The notes under the pieces were generated by a model. The model was not told the DNA's origin. It did no database searches and saw only the letters and a program-made list of their open reading frames with translations. From positions 62,001 through 126,000 of the forward strand of contig VXCM01000294.1 of the NCBI GenBank assembly GCA_014773175.1: a stretch of 64,000 bases of DNA, given 5' to 3'. The position numbers and the translations under genes were made by a program. Positions 47,921 to 59,303 of this stretch are shown here, one piece after another (the first letter of the stretch is position 1; each line of letters opens with the position of its first letter). The stretch comes from Lucifuga dentata. Its lineage: Eukaryota; Chordata; Actinopteri; Ophidiiformes; Bythitidae.

Positions 47921-48509
47921 GGGTGCATTATTCGTTTCCACGTTGCCCTCACTTCTTTTCCTTGCGTCTTAGTCCCGCCCACTGAAGATGTGAGGAAAAG
48001 AAGCAAGGACAGAGGAGCTGAGGAACTACGACTTAAGAAAAATGAAACGTCCTCGCTCCTCAAGCGTCGTCTGAAGCGACGTGACTTGTCACACAGCTGA
48101 TCAGCTGTCAGAGCGCTTAGAGCTCCTTTTTAGTTTTAGAAGATAAAATAATGAAATATTCTCCTCTGATTATCAGTGTAACAACTAATATGAACAGTTT
48201 GACAAACGTCCACATGCAGGTTATATTAAGATGCGTGTCAGTGTATCAGATCAGCTGTAATATATCTGTCCAATCAGAAACAGATTTGCAGTAAAGGGGC
48301 GTGACTGTCAGGTAACAGACTTCCGCATAGGAGCCTCTCGGTCATATCTCCTCCTGAGAGCCTCCTCCATCCTCGTTCCTCCATCCTCAAAACAGAAATA
48401 AGGGCTTTGGAATGTCCTTAAAGATGGCGGACGATGTTGGTTTCCAGGTCACGCGAGGATCGAGGATCGAGGATCGAGGAGCGATCAAATAAGAACTTGG
48501 AACGCACCC
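47921..48509. mobile_element. possible MITE with GGGTGCRTTM ends
   Basis: GGGTGCATTATTCGTTTCC at the left and the complement of AACTTGGAACGCACCC at the right form short, imperfect inverted ends. TGT lies outside each end. The interior has CCTCGTTCCTCCATCCTC facing a tandem GAGGATC array (48455-48481), giving extra symmetry. A second right-end-like sequence (CAAATAAGAACTTGGAATGC) lies at 38556-38582. Superfamily unknown. Confidence 0.45.
48455..48481. repeat. (GAGGATC)n tandem repeat
   Basis: About four units of a 7-bp repeat inside the possible MITE. Confidence 0.85.
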
Positions 48510-48514
48510 TGTAT

Positions 48515-49420
48515 TTCTCTTGCTATTATGACATTTTCTCTGGAACGGAATTATTTTAAGCTTTGTAACACCATCACAAAACACAACTCGGATTTTTCCA
48601 AATTTTTAAAAAAAATTTTCACTAAACTTTATGAACTAAAGATGTGAGCCGCAGGTCGCAGTGTGAAGTTTAATAAATCCAGGCTGTTAGTTAACCATCA
48701 AATCCTTATTAGCTCCTGTCATCACCTCTGCACCTGATTTATCTGCTACCATTGTCTTGTCACCACATATCTGTAACGAACGATGTGAAGCGATAATGAA
48801 ATACCATCTCTCTCTCTCTTTTTTTCTTTTGCTCCCACATCTCTACCTCCTTCTTTCTCACTTTTCAGAGGTCATGTAAGACCAATGACACCTATCACTT
48901 ATCACTCATAATGGGAGGTGGGTAGATACAGAGAGAGAGAGAGAGAAGTTGGCCTCTGTCTCTTATTTGACTCTTCTATTTGTCAGGAAAGTCATCGCGT
49001 AATTACCATGGATGGCTATCATAAATAACAATGCTACCAGCCCTCTCAAGGTTGTCCATCTAATTGTCTTATTTATAAATATGAAATAGTTGTAAATACA
49101 GCTGCTGCAACGGACAAAGGGGACGGCTGATGAACATGATATATTTCCCTTTTGCGGCGTGAGCTTCACCGGCGGATGCTCCGATTCTGGCTAATAACAC
49201 TGATTATAAAGCTTTGTGAGGGGTGTTAGAGCCTCAGCAGCATCAGTAACAATCTGTTATGTTGTCACCTTTCAACCTCACAAAGGTGTAAAATTTTAAT
49301 GAAGTTCAATTAAAAACACTTTTTGAAAAGTATTTAAGAGAATGCCAATAAAGTTGGGTGATTTCCTGCCTTCTGTAAAGGAGTTGCACGGTTTGCTTCC
49401 TTTTTGTTTTTGAAAAAAAA
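48515..49420. other. unique stretch with candidate conserved segment
   Basis: About 48985-49250 is complex, repeat-free DNA with GTAATTAC, CTAATTG and TTTATAAATA motifs. No gene recognised. Short CT and AG runs lie near 48809 and 48928. Confidence 0.45.
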
Positions 49421-49425
49421 AAAAC

Positions 49426-49704
49426 ATGGTATCAGATTCCATGAGTAAAGAATCTGTGAATAGTGAGTTAAATCCACCTAATAAGATGCCGTATAATGAC
49501 AAAATAAAGATATTAGAGGGTAGAGACTCAGCATTGTTACCCTTGACTGATTTCAAGGACATTTCCTGCTGTGATTATAACTCTATTGATTATCCAGATG
49601 TGCATCCCTACCTGATAAACACCCACTCACTTCTGACTGCAGAGGATTTAAAGGCTTCCAAGATTGTAGATTCTTGTAAATTTGTCACGACTGGAAAGCA
49701 GCTC
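49426..49704 (+). pseudogene. possible YqaJ-nuclease-associated transposon protein fragment
   Basis: A 93-codon frame begins just after a poly(A) run. Its C-terminal third reads IDYPDVHPYLINTHSLLTAE, then DLKASKIVDSCKFVTTG. This resembles the '(E)YPDIxNYLxxTPSxYTxExLKAYKSLEAYxFFVxG' segment found next to YqaJ-like nuclease domains in uncharacterised fish proteins, some from ISL2EU-type DNA transposons. The match is from memory and covers only about 45 residues. No nuclease motif follows and the frame stops. Probably a dead transposon fragment; a chance frame is less likely but not excluded. Confidence 0.45.
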
Positions 49705-51980
49705 TGAAGTTTATACCCAGAGCCGTGAATCACCTTCACCTCGAGCCTATCTGAGCCCACAGGGACGTGAACCCAATCTGTTTCTTCTCAAAGGTTACCC
49801 ATCCTCTTTTCAACTTTTGCTTATCTTACTTATCGACTATCCATCTCTTTCTCTGAGAAAATCAGAGCCACGTCTGCATCAAGGATTCTTTGGAAGCCCT
49901 ACTCTTTTGCTGTCCAGTATGGCGTCTAAACAGAAAGCCATGGCTCCACTATACGAAGCCATTTATTTAGAGTTCTTTCCATAAAATATGAAAATCAATT
50001 CACTTTAAGAATCAGCTGATTTTTATTTTGTATGTAACAAATGGAAACCAATGTTTGCCTGGATAGAAAAAAAATCTGGAGTCTGGAAACGAGCAAAACT
50101 TACAATTAACAACTTGTCTGACAATTAATAAGACAATTAATAAGTTGTCTGGACTGTGTCAGTGGAATAATTATACCATAGTTTTAGTGGTTAATTATAA
50201 TTAGTAAATTAAGTGATGCATTTAAAAAAAAAAAACTAATTTTGAAATAATTAATTAAATTATTATATAAATAATTTAAAAATCACAAATCATAATTTAA
50301 TGTGCCAATTAATAATTCTGATTCAAATTTCATTACTTTATTTATAATTCAAAGACAGGCTAATGAAATAGAATCATTAATTGGCATATTTACTGATGTT
50401 TTTGCTACACTTTTTTTTTTTTAAGTAGCATCACTTAAATACACATTTAATAAATAATTCTAGAATCTTCTGGGTTTCTTTTTTTTTTTATATATATATT
50501 AACGACTTAATGAAATGATTATATATCTATACAGTTGCACACTCCAGACTCCATGTTTCCAGTAAAAATCACATTCTTACAGTGTGGCACGTGTCCATCC
50601 TCCTAAACAGCAGCACAGATGAAGAAGCAGCTGAATGTGAATCCTGTCAAATCACAGAATCAAAGCTTCTTCCAACGTGCTGCATCCATTTTCCTCCTGT
50701 AATCTACATTTCATTCTTCCTCACTATCAGCCTCCTCATCCACTCAAACAGATTCCTCCTCTGTGTATCTATCTCTTCATCATCCTCTCCGTGCTATCGG
50801 GCTCCTCCGCTCCTCGTCCCTCCCGTGCCTCCACCTTGCTTTATCCACTTCCACCCCTTCTCCTCCCCTCAGGGAGCCATGTCAATCCCAAGCCTATAAG
50901 AGGAGGCTTGACATGGGCCTCAGAGGGCAGTCGACTCCCCTTTGCTCCCCTGCTCAGTGGAGGATGAAATTAGCCTGCGGTGGCCCGTCCACGCTGGTGG
51001 GTCAGTCCAGACAACCAGGCAGCGGTGCTTGACCAGCGCCACACCAACAACACCACCAGCACCATGCACCCACCCACAAAGCCCCCATCCCCCCTTGGGT
51101 CTTTTCCAATAATCCCTTTGGACCCTCCAACTCAGCTCCCGTCTGCCCTGACTTTTTGCTCCTCCAGTTAAAGCCATTTAACCCCAGCATGGGGCAGAAA
51201 AGCAGGGCCGCTGGGGTTGGATTGGATGTTTCATGTTGAATTAGAGAAACTTGCTGTTTAAATCCAAACCTGTTTGGTATTCCAGGCAGTCTGCAAGCAG
51301 GAAGACTTGGACCGCTTCATGTGTAAGTACTGAACATTCCAGCTGCAACAGGATTCTCTCTGTAGTGCCTTTTCAGAGAGTTTGTGTCCTTATATATCTT
51401 TGTAGATATTGTTTTTTTCATTCTCTGGTAAAACTATGGCAGTAGTCTCAATTGAATTTCTACAATTGTTCAGTAGTTTTTAATAGCCTTTACATTCTCT
51501 ATTTTAAATGGTCTATATCTGATATCTGTGGTTTAGACCTGAAACAATCCAAATGTTTAAACAAAGGTTTTTGAGATAGAGGTAAACTACGGAAAAAGCA
51601 ACAGACTCAAAAATATACAAGCTATTGCTTTCCAAAGCAACGAGGAGTCCGGTGGCTTAATTATATATATTTAATTGTAAGGCAGAGAAAAAGGATTACA
51701 GTATTTGTTCCAGCTTGGAGCCTGAAGCTGCTTGTTACAGCAGGAAAAATAGCTGCTATATCATTCATATGTGGACAAAGAAGACGAGTGTCGTGTTTTA
51801 TGATGGGCAAGTTGTGACAAGGAAATGCTGATCTGTGTGTTTAGATACATATTTTTCCTGGCCCAAAACAGATCTGATTGATGTGCATTTTATTTTACTC
51901 TTTACTGTAGATTCATTTCAGTCACATCAGTAAAAAATATGAACTGGGTCACTCATAGCTGGTGATGTAAACGTAGCATT
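49705..51980. other. non-coding stretch
   Basis: AT-rich to about 50580, with TTAATTA-dense sequence near 50100-50540. GC-richer from about 50860 to 51190. Frames in the 50.6-51.2 kb part overlap on both strands and show no recognisable domain. No gene recognised. Confidence 0.4.
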
Positions 51981-51989
51981 TGTGATTAA

Positions 51990-52549
51990 AGGGCCATACC
52001 GTCCATTTTGCATAATATATTGAATTTTCATACATGTAACATTACTGTCAATCATTTCCCAAAGCATACTACTGGAAAGGTGAATTTAATTTTTTTTTTT
52101 TTCTATCTTCCAGACCGCCATTGGTTTCAGTCTACTCTGGTACACAATTAAAATCAAGCTGTTGATACTTGAAATGTTCTTGGGATAGGTAATCCATCAT
52201 CGCGAACAAGATGTGTATTCAGGTTGTAATTTTAGCGTTTAAGCGCAATAAAAAGCGTGGAGTGAATGTATGTCTCCACTGGGGAATATAGTCCCAAAAG
52301 AAGACCGGTGTTTAGCGAAAAATTTAAGTGACCATGACTTCATAAGGCTGCATAACTATTAGCAGGTGAAACATGAATTTTTAAGGTGGGTGTATCGCTT
52401 GAATATTTGATTTTGAAAGATTAAGAGATTGTGCAAAATATCAGGAAAGCTGAAATATGATTTTATCCTTTGGGAAATGGTCAGCAACGCAACATGTATG
52501 AAAATTGAACATATTAGGCTCAAACATGCAAAATGGTCGGTATGGTCCT
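51990..52549. mobile_element. TTAA-flanked MITE, full-length copy
   Basis: TTAA flanks both ends (51986-51989 and 52550-52553). The left arm starts AGGGCCATACCGTCCATTTT and the complement of the right arm starts AGGACCATACCGACCATTTT. The inverted arms extend at least 90 bases, including CATACATGT and CATTTCCCAAAG blocks. About 560 bp, non-coding. TTAA targets are used by piggyBac and Kolobok superfamilies; I cannot choose between them from the ends alone. Related fragments lie at 15061, 16945-17390, around 20445/21210, and 40366. Confidence 0.8.
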
Positions 52550-53224
52550 TTAAGTCAATATCATGTAATATGTGACAGATTTGAATGAAATACATTAAAG
52601 ACACAACAAATATAAAGTGCTGTACATCACAAAAACATGACGAATGCTGATGTTGATTCAAGTAAATGTAAAACTTGATCAATGTGGAAGATGTGACTGT
52701 AAAATATAACTTTCAGAATACAACAACATAACAGCAAACTGTCTTAAAATATGCAACATCAAACCGACATCAGCAGCTGAGGACCAAAAATAGCTGCGCC
52801 ATCCAATCTCATCCAATCCCCAAAACACAGACCTGTTCTTTCCCAAATCATGAGCATCAGTGCCAGAAGTCCCCAAAGTTAACGGCGCAATTACTGTGAG
52901 TGTCTATTAAAGGGGGCATAAAAGATGGCGGAGTGCGATTCGCCAGTACATCAGACACATAAAAGAACCAAGATGGGGAGGTAGAGGCGTGAACTTCCAT
53001 CTTCAAGCAAAGGAGGATAATTACGCTGAGGTTTTAAAGGATGAGATAAGAGTATATTTGTTCCGTGGTGAGTTGAGGAACAGTGAGGAGAGTGGAGGGT
53101 TTGCCATTTGATAGAAGGAAGTGAACGACTGTCATCTATCTATGCTTTCTTGGACTATTAGCTCCCCTGTGTGGCTACTTTTGGCTAACATTCATTGATT
53201 GATTAGGAGCATTTGGTGTAATTA

Positions 53225-53520
53225 TTACAGTAACCAAGAGGTTATGTTTTCACCCACATCTCTTGATTGGATAGTTTGAAGTAGGATTACTCATGAAGTT
53301 GTCACCCAATTTTTACAAAACCTGGTCGGAGGATGCCGCATGATTCAGAGAAGAACCCATTAAATTTTATTGCAGATCCAGGGGCGAATCCAGACATTTT
53401 TTAAGTGATCTGTCATTGAGACATACTGTCAATTTGATACAAATGAAAAGTGACACATTAATTCGATGATAGAATATCAAAAGGTGCAATTTAGTTTGGA
53501 TCCAGATATTTAAAAGTAGT
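53225..53520. repeat. old dispersed repeat, copy 4
   Basis: AAGAGGTTATGTTTTCACCC, then ATTTTTACAAAACCTGGT, AGAGAAGAACCCATTAAATT and GGCGAATCCAGACATTTTTT. This is the clearest of the four copies and resembles the fish repeat that begins 'GAGGTTATGTTTTC'. Confidence 0.6.
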
Positions 53521-54273
53521 GTCTCTTACGAAAATAAAACAATTCACACTCAAATAGTTGTAATTTACTTTATAAAAGAAAATGAACGCTTTAATTGTCA
53601 AATTCAGTTCAATTTAGGACAAACAATCCAGGGTTGTTTAATGGGTCTTGTCTCAGCAAAAACTCATTAATAATCTGCTAAACAAAGCTGTAATCTTAGA
53701 AAAAAGAAACATTAAAATTCCATTAATCACGACAGCATTCACAAACCAACCTATGAATAAACCCTTAAAAACATGATAGTAACCCTTACATTTTAAAGCA
53801 TTGTTAATTTCTCTTAAAATTCCCTTTATCTGTGACATCATCATCTATCATATTATATAGATTTTCCCCCAAACTCCGCCTGACATATCTGATATCTTTG
53901 GAAGTTTTGCAATCGTCACTGGAATGCAGGTTAAAGCTTTATGGGTTTGAATCATATTTGGCTGAAAAATGAGTTTGTTAAGATGGATCCACTGGTTTAA
54001 TCAGATTTAATAATTTAAGTCATTTCTTTCTTTTTTTAGGGCTCTATATTATTAGATTAAGCCATGTTCTGTCTTGGTGGAAGTATTCATTGCCATTTGG
54101 GGATGCCAGATGGCACAAGTCAGGAAAACCCACTCTTTCCAAATGAGGAATATTGTTTTGTATCTAGTAAAAAGAATAGATTTAGAGAAGTCCTGTGATT
54201 TTAGTTGTCTGAATGTGACTAAATAAGGATTAAATCATCCCTCAGCACAGATTGTTCACTACAAAAACAAGAT

Positions 54274-54303
54274 AAAATAAATAAATAAATAAATAAATAA
54301 AAA
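54274..54303. repeat. (AAAT)n microsatellite
   Basis: About seven AAAT units. Confidence 0.9.
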
Positions 54304-54564
54304 ACTACCCTAAGACTCATGAAATATAGAAGTTTGATTCCATGCTGTTCACTTTCAGAGTGTTTCACACAAAGATGGCTATAATGTATTAATGCTTCTC
54401 TGTCAGCATTTTCCGGTCGTTATAAAAGCTCCAACCAAATCTTTACCCACTTCCAAGTTATTTCCCTAAATTTCCCATGGCCCCTGGGCGAGGCAACGTT
54501 CATAGATGACTTAAGAACAGGGGTGGAAGAACACAACAAGTTTGAAGATCTGCAGTAAAGTTAG

Positions 54565-56030
54565 ATGGAAAGTGGAAGCCATGGATGCGCTGCCGTTGTC
54601 AGTTTCAATAGCCGTCACAATAAAGACGCTGCCTTTCAGAGAACGCTCCCTTCAAATGTCAGGGCCATCCTCAGCAGCCTGAAAGGTGCCATCTCTTTAA
54701 AAGCAATATTGGCAGTACACATACAAGGTGGAGGCTGTCTATCCACTTGTACTATCAGAGTGCAGGAAGATGATAATCACCGTGGAGACATGACACTTGG
54801 AGGAGTTGAACTTTACCTTTTTCACATTTATTGGATCCTCTTCAGCCTTAACCAACTCTTCTACCTGTGAAAAGATCTGCACACTTTTCCTTCCTCCATC
54901 ATGAGACCATTACATACATTTACCGGAGTGTGTTTCTCTAATTCACTCTAGTTTCCTCTGAATGTCAAGTAACAGCAGTTGTCGAAGGGATTGCTCCTCT
55001 TTCTTTGGAAATCTGAAGAGTTATAGGCACATGACCTCAGAGTTTGTGTCTAGTGAGTGTTCAAAAATGTTTTCACCTCACGGACCTCCGTATTTGCGAA
55101 TTTCCTAACTTGCTTTTGAAGTCTTTTGTTGTGTTCTTTCTGTGTCATCAATCACAAATTATTCCTCCTATTTATTTTGGAGACTGCATTGCATTTCTGC
55201 TGCGGTTTTGTTAACTAGACGTGGCATCACAGGCCAGCACCAATTTTCCAATAGTTCTCCGCTTCCTGCTATTCACTTTGAATTTAATTTGGCTGCTATA
55301 TTGTTTCCATCAAACGGTAAGGAAAACAACATTTCAAGCGTGTGTAGGGGCAAGACAGGCTAATTGTATACACCGATTTCTGAAGCAACAAAGCAATTTC
55401 TACCAATTTTTATAGCGGCGAGGTATCCTGTCTCAGAACCTCAATTAAAACATCAAAACAGTGCTTTGGATTGTTTTTTGTGACTCAGAATTGTTTGTGT
55501 AGAAGCGTAATATGGATTGTTGTAGATAGTATTTTACTCTTTACTCCTTAATCTAAACCATCAATTTCCACAGAGGGTGTTTCTAGAACAACACCCGGCT
55601 GGTGTTTGGGTTTTCATTCGCTTTAAATCCTCTTTTTTTTTTTTTTTTTTTTTAAAGTTGTTTAAAGTTTTAAAGCAAAATCTGGTGATATCGTATTTAT
55701 TGCAAAGTAATGGAAAGGACCTCCTGCAGTTTGCCTGCAGGCACTGCTGATCTCACTGAGAATCGACAACCTGGTTTGCAGCTCTTTCCAGCTTTTAGTT
55801 GTTTTCAGCTTTTTATTGATCAATAAGCGCACGCAAAACATTTGTACATTATCTGCTCAGACAAAAGTGAACATGCACCAGCAAATCCGTGTCACAGCCA
55901 GATTTGTTATCCTCAAGAACAGGAAAGCTTTGTGGTTTGTTAATAGACGACTCTGATGCACAATCAGATGTTTGGTACCTTAGAAACCTACTGCAGTCAC
56001 ACTTTTGTTCTCCCGTGATTTCACCTTGTA
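54565..56030. other. non-coding stretch
   Basis: The frames at 54565-54870 (101 codons) and 55142-55415 have no domain I recognise. A poly(T) run lies at about 55632-55652. Nothing else is definable. Confidence 0.4.
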
Positions 56031-56035
56031 GGATT

Positions 56036-56116
56036 TCACCACCTTCATGGCCTTGCGAGTGGCAAGGCCATGAAGAAGTGGTGGATGTGTTACCGCAGCA
56101 ACACCTTCAGGCAGAG
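56036..56116 (+). other. exon-like segment overlapping a 14-bp hairpin
   Basis: CTTCATGGCCTTGC (near 56043-56056) pairs perfectly with GCAAGGCCATGAAG around GAGTG. The segment is preceded by a pyrimidine-rich TTTCACCTTGTAG acceptor-like site and ends CAGGCAGAG|GTATGC, donor-like. One frame between them is open: KAMKKWWMCYRSNTFRQR. I do not recognise the peptide. It could be a small exon, a pseudo-exon or coincidence. Confidence 0.25.
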
Positions 56117-56304
56117 GTATGCATATATTATAATACATATATATATATATATATATTCAGATGAGATCAGAGACAGTGAACAGATGAGTCACATCAGAGG
56201 TGTTTCTGCCTCTTTTTCACGCAAGAATTTTAACCCTCTTTTTCACCTGGCCACCTCTGACTCTCTCTACTGTTTCTCTTTCTGTCACTCTCCTGCTTAC
56301 GATA

Positions 56305-56450
56305 CGAGTAGCCATATTGAAATGACATCAGTACTGAACTCGGGGTTGGGAAAACCTCAACTTTCCGAGTTGCAATTTGTGTTTTCTTGGACCTTTCTGA
56401 GTCAGAAGTCAGAAGTTGCGAGTTCCAAGTTTACAACGAATGCAGCATTA
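56305..56450. mobile_element. right-end fragment related to the 44637-45203 MITE
   Basis: AGCCATATTGAAATGACATC, a GAACTCGGGGTTGG block, TTTCCGAGTTGC and the end CAACGAATGCAGCATTA follow the order of the right half of the element at 44637-45203. No left end found. Confidence 0.5.
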
Positions 56451-56463
56451 GAGAGGAGGCTAT

Positions 56464-56464
<1 letters not shown>

Positions 56465-56499
<35 letters not shown>
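56465..56499. repeat. (GT)n microsatellite
   Basis: About 17 GT units. Confidence 0.95.
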
Positions 56500-56500
<1 letters not shown>

Positions 56501-58271
56501 ATGCTAAAAGCATAAAAGTGGTGGAGGTGGACTATGGCATAAAACATTTTTCTTGTTAAATATGTTGTTTAAACTTTTACTATGTCATCACATATAACAT
56601 TTATTTTGTATTGATCTCTCTCTCTCTCTCTCTCTTTCTCTCCCTCGCTTTCTCTCTCAAAGTGTGTATATTTGCCTAAGGGTATTGAATGTTCTCGCTC
56701 TCTCTCACACATACACACACACACTGTGCCTCCTACCCTCTTCTAAGGCGCTTTAGCACCTCCATCAAGCTCTTAAAACCGGAGTGATATCACTGCTGTC
56801 AGTCAAAGAAAACTGAGAAACTGCCTTTTTTTTTCATAGAAACTGATAAATTAACAAGTTCCTCATTATTTTTAAGCCGTGCATGTTTTGTTTGCACACA
56901 TTTTCTGGATAATTGCAAAGCTTTGTTTTTCTGCAGCCTAAAAATCTGTCACCACCTGCGAAACACCCGTGGTGATTTCTCATCAAAGTGTGTGTCATAG
57001 TTTCCACAAACAGCAAAACTTATTCAAACACTAAAAACATGTTTGGTGTCTTTCTTAATTGCATCCACAATTATAGAAGTTATTGTAAAGGAGGCTCTGT
57101 TTTTCCACCTGCTGCTCATCCACCACGTTTTTCCCGCTCCCAAAGCTGACCTGGTGGCTCACCAATCTCATCGTCATAATTACCATCATCACAATCGCTA
57201 TTATCTTAATTGGCCTTATCTCCTCGTTAGCTGCTCGTTAGCTAATTGACTCAGAGAATATCAGCCAAACGTTTTGCACAACGAGACAAAAGGCAACAGA
57301 CGGAGATCAAGAGGAGACATCTGCCTGTTGAGAGAAGAGAAAAACTACGACAAGCTCCAGCTCATCTGTCATGGTAATGACTGTCTGAACAACGACACGC
57401 AATTATGACAAAGAAAAACTACTGCTGCCGCGAGAACATACACACATATACACACACATACACATATAGGTAGTCAGTCTGAAGCAGATGTTGACTGATA
57501 TATTCAGAAAGGCTCAAGAATGAGCACATGAATTCATACACACAAACACACACAGAACACCCCCACAAACATCATGCCTTCTGTCTCAAAAAGCAATTAT
57601 TTCACAGTAATTACACTGAGTTGATCTGTGTGGAAATTACAAGGAATATCAGAAAATATCAAATTATTACCAGCTAAAGTATGAAAGATGTCTCATTCAA
57701 GTGGGGAACAAGAAAAAAATTGAAGAAAAGGATGAAACTTTTTCCTACAAATGTAGTGCTAACTAAAACTGATTTGTCATTATTTTGACAGGAACTGATG
57801 CATAAATACAGAATATCATAGTATTTAACAAGTCTAAACTCTTCAGGAAAGACGCCTGATCGTCCGTGGCTGCATGCCTCTGCATCACTTCCTGTCTTTC
57901 TAGAAAAGGTGTCAGAGGTGAATTTGAGTCATTTCCAAAGCGAGACACTGAAATCATTCCTAATCAAAAGGAGGAAAAAAGATCCAGTTCCATTTCCTGC
58001 TGAAAAATGTGTTTGTGTTCTCTTTCATCTGACCTCCTCCTCTGACTCTCCGCTGTCCTGCTGTTTCTCTCGCTGTCATTCTTCTGGACCCCCACCCTTT
58101 TTTTCCCTGTTTTGTTTTTCTTCCTCTTTCACCTTCCCAACCTTTTTTACTTTCATGTTCCTTTTTCTCTTAACTCTATGTGCACCATGCTTTCTCTCTC
58201 TGCGTGTGTGCCCCCTTTCTCTTTCTGTGTGTGTGTGTGTGTGTGTATGCCTGCCTTTCTATGTATGTGTG

Positions 58272-58317
<46 letters not shown>

Positions 58318-58440
58318 AATTGTGGGGTCTGGTGGTGTCACTGTCACTTGTAATAAGGTCCCATGGGTGCTCCGTACACTTTCGCTGGGGTTTAGGAACT
58401 GTCTGCATGACGTGAAAAGGGGCTTCATGCTATTCTGTCC
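56500..58440. other. non-coding stretch, pyrimidine-rich toward the end
   Basis: CT-rich tract at about 56617-56660, short CA runs, a complex AT-motif segment at about 57110-57260, and pyrimidine-rich DNA from about 58010. Frames of 133-168 codons at 57909-58513 are low-complexity artefacts. No gene recognised. Confidence 0.45.
58225..58315. repeat. (GT)n then (CT)n microsatellites
   Basis: GT run at about 58225-58247, 25 bases of TG-rich spacer, then about 21 CT units at 58273-58315. Confidence 0.95.
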
Positions 58441-58443
58441 TAC

Positions 58444-58473
58444 TTTTAAAGGGTCTTCGGCTGGCTGGTTGCA

Positions 58474-58506
<33 letters not shown>

Positions 58507-58537
58507 NTTTTAAAGGGTCTTCGGCTGGCTGGTTGCA

Positions 58538-58570
<33 letters not shown>
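58444..58570. other. assembly junction: ~63-bp duplication around N at 58507
   Basis: Bases 58444-58506, ending in a GT run, are repeated from 58508 after a single N. The GT length is unreliable. Confidence 0.85.
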
Positions 58571-58573
<3 letters not shown>

Positions 58574-58966
58574 GAGTGAGTGAAGGCCATATGTGGCATG
58601 ACAGTTGACTGGATGTTGTAGGAAGTGGGATTGTTAAGTTGTTAAGAAGGGATTTAATCAACATACAAATGTCACGGACACAAAGCACCTTCCTTCCTTT
58701 CTTCCGTCTTCCTCTCTCTGCTGGTGTGTGTGTGTGTGTGTGTATGTGTGTATTCAATAGAGTGCTAACAGTAACTTCTAAAAGTGACAGAAATTCTAAA
58801 ATTGGTACACAAAGATCACTGAAACCTGTTACCATCACTGCTCTAACAGGACTCGTGCAGTTATGGTATCGTTGAGTTTTAATGTTTCCAACAGTATAAG
58901 CAGCAGTTTCCATTTAAAAAGCCGACGCTACGCTACATGTTCAGCACCAAAAAACAGCCAGATGAC
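58571..58966. other. unique stretch with GT microsatellite
   Basis: GT run at about 58724-58752. Nothing else recognised. Confidence 0.45.
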
Positions 58967-58968
58967 TA

Positions 58969-59301
58969 CAGGTAGTCCCCAACTTATGAACATCTGACTT
59001 ACAAACAATCCGTACTTACAAACTGACCACCATAAAGCCTATTAAATTAAAAATTCGAGTTACATACAATGTTTCGTAATAACGAACGGCACACTACTTT
59101 GTGACACACATCAAAAAACTGTATTATTATGTTTAAGATGTTTTAGTATATCTGGAAGTGTTTCTTTAACGTTTCTTATGCATAGAAAGGTAAAAGATAT
59201 ATGCTATAAACTCACCTTACGTAACTGTTCCGACTTACATACAAATCCGACTTAAAGACAGCCGTAGGAACGGAAGTTGTTCGTAACCCGGGGACTGCCT
59301 G
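58969..59301. mobile_element. Tigger/pogo-like non-autonomous element, copy 2
   Basis: Left end CAGGTAGTCCCCAACTTATG; complement of right end CAGGCAGTCCCCGGGTTACG. TA flanks both sides (58967-58968 and 59302-59303). Internal blocks such as CCACCATAAAGCCTATTAAA and GATGTTTTAGTATATCTGGA match copy 1 at 12386-12888. At 333 bp this is the cleaner copy, without the microsatellite expansion. Non-coding. Confidence 0.8.
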
Positions 59302-59303
59302 TA

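Larger units (their letters stand above)
52554..54560. other. non-coding stretch
   Basis: Contains an old repeat copy (53225-53520) and an AAAT microsatellite (54274-54303). No gene recognised; frames at 52359-52876 overlap the MITE or lack a domain. Confidence 0.45.

Noticed and set aside
54565..54870. 101-codon plus-strand frame
   Set aside because: Composition is plausible but I recognise no domain and see no splice sites; treated as chance.
57909..58513. Overlapping 168- and 133-codon frames
   Set aside because: Pyrimidine-rich DNA plus GT and CT microsatellites; low-complexity translation in two frames.
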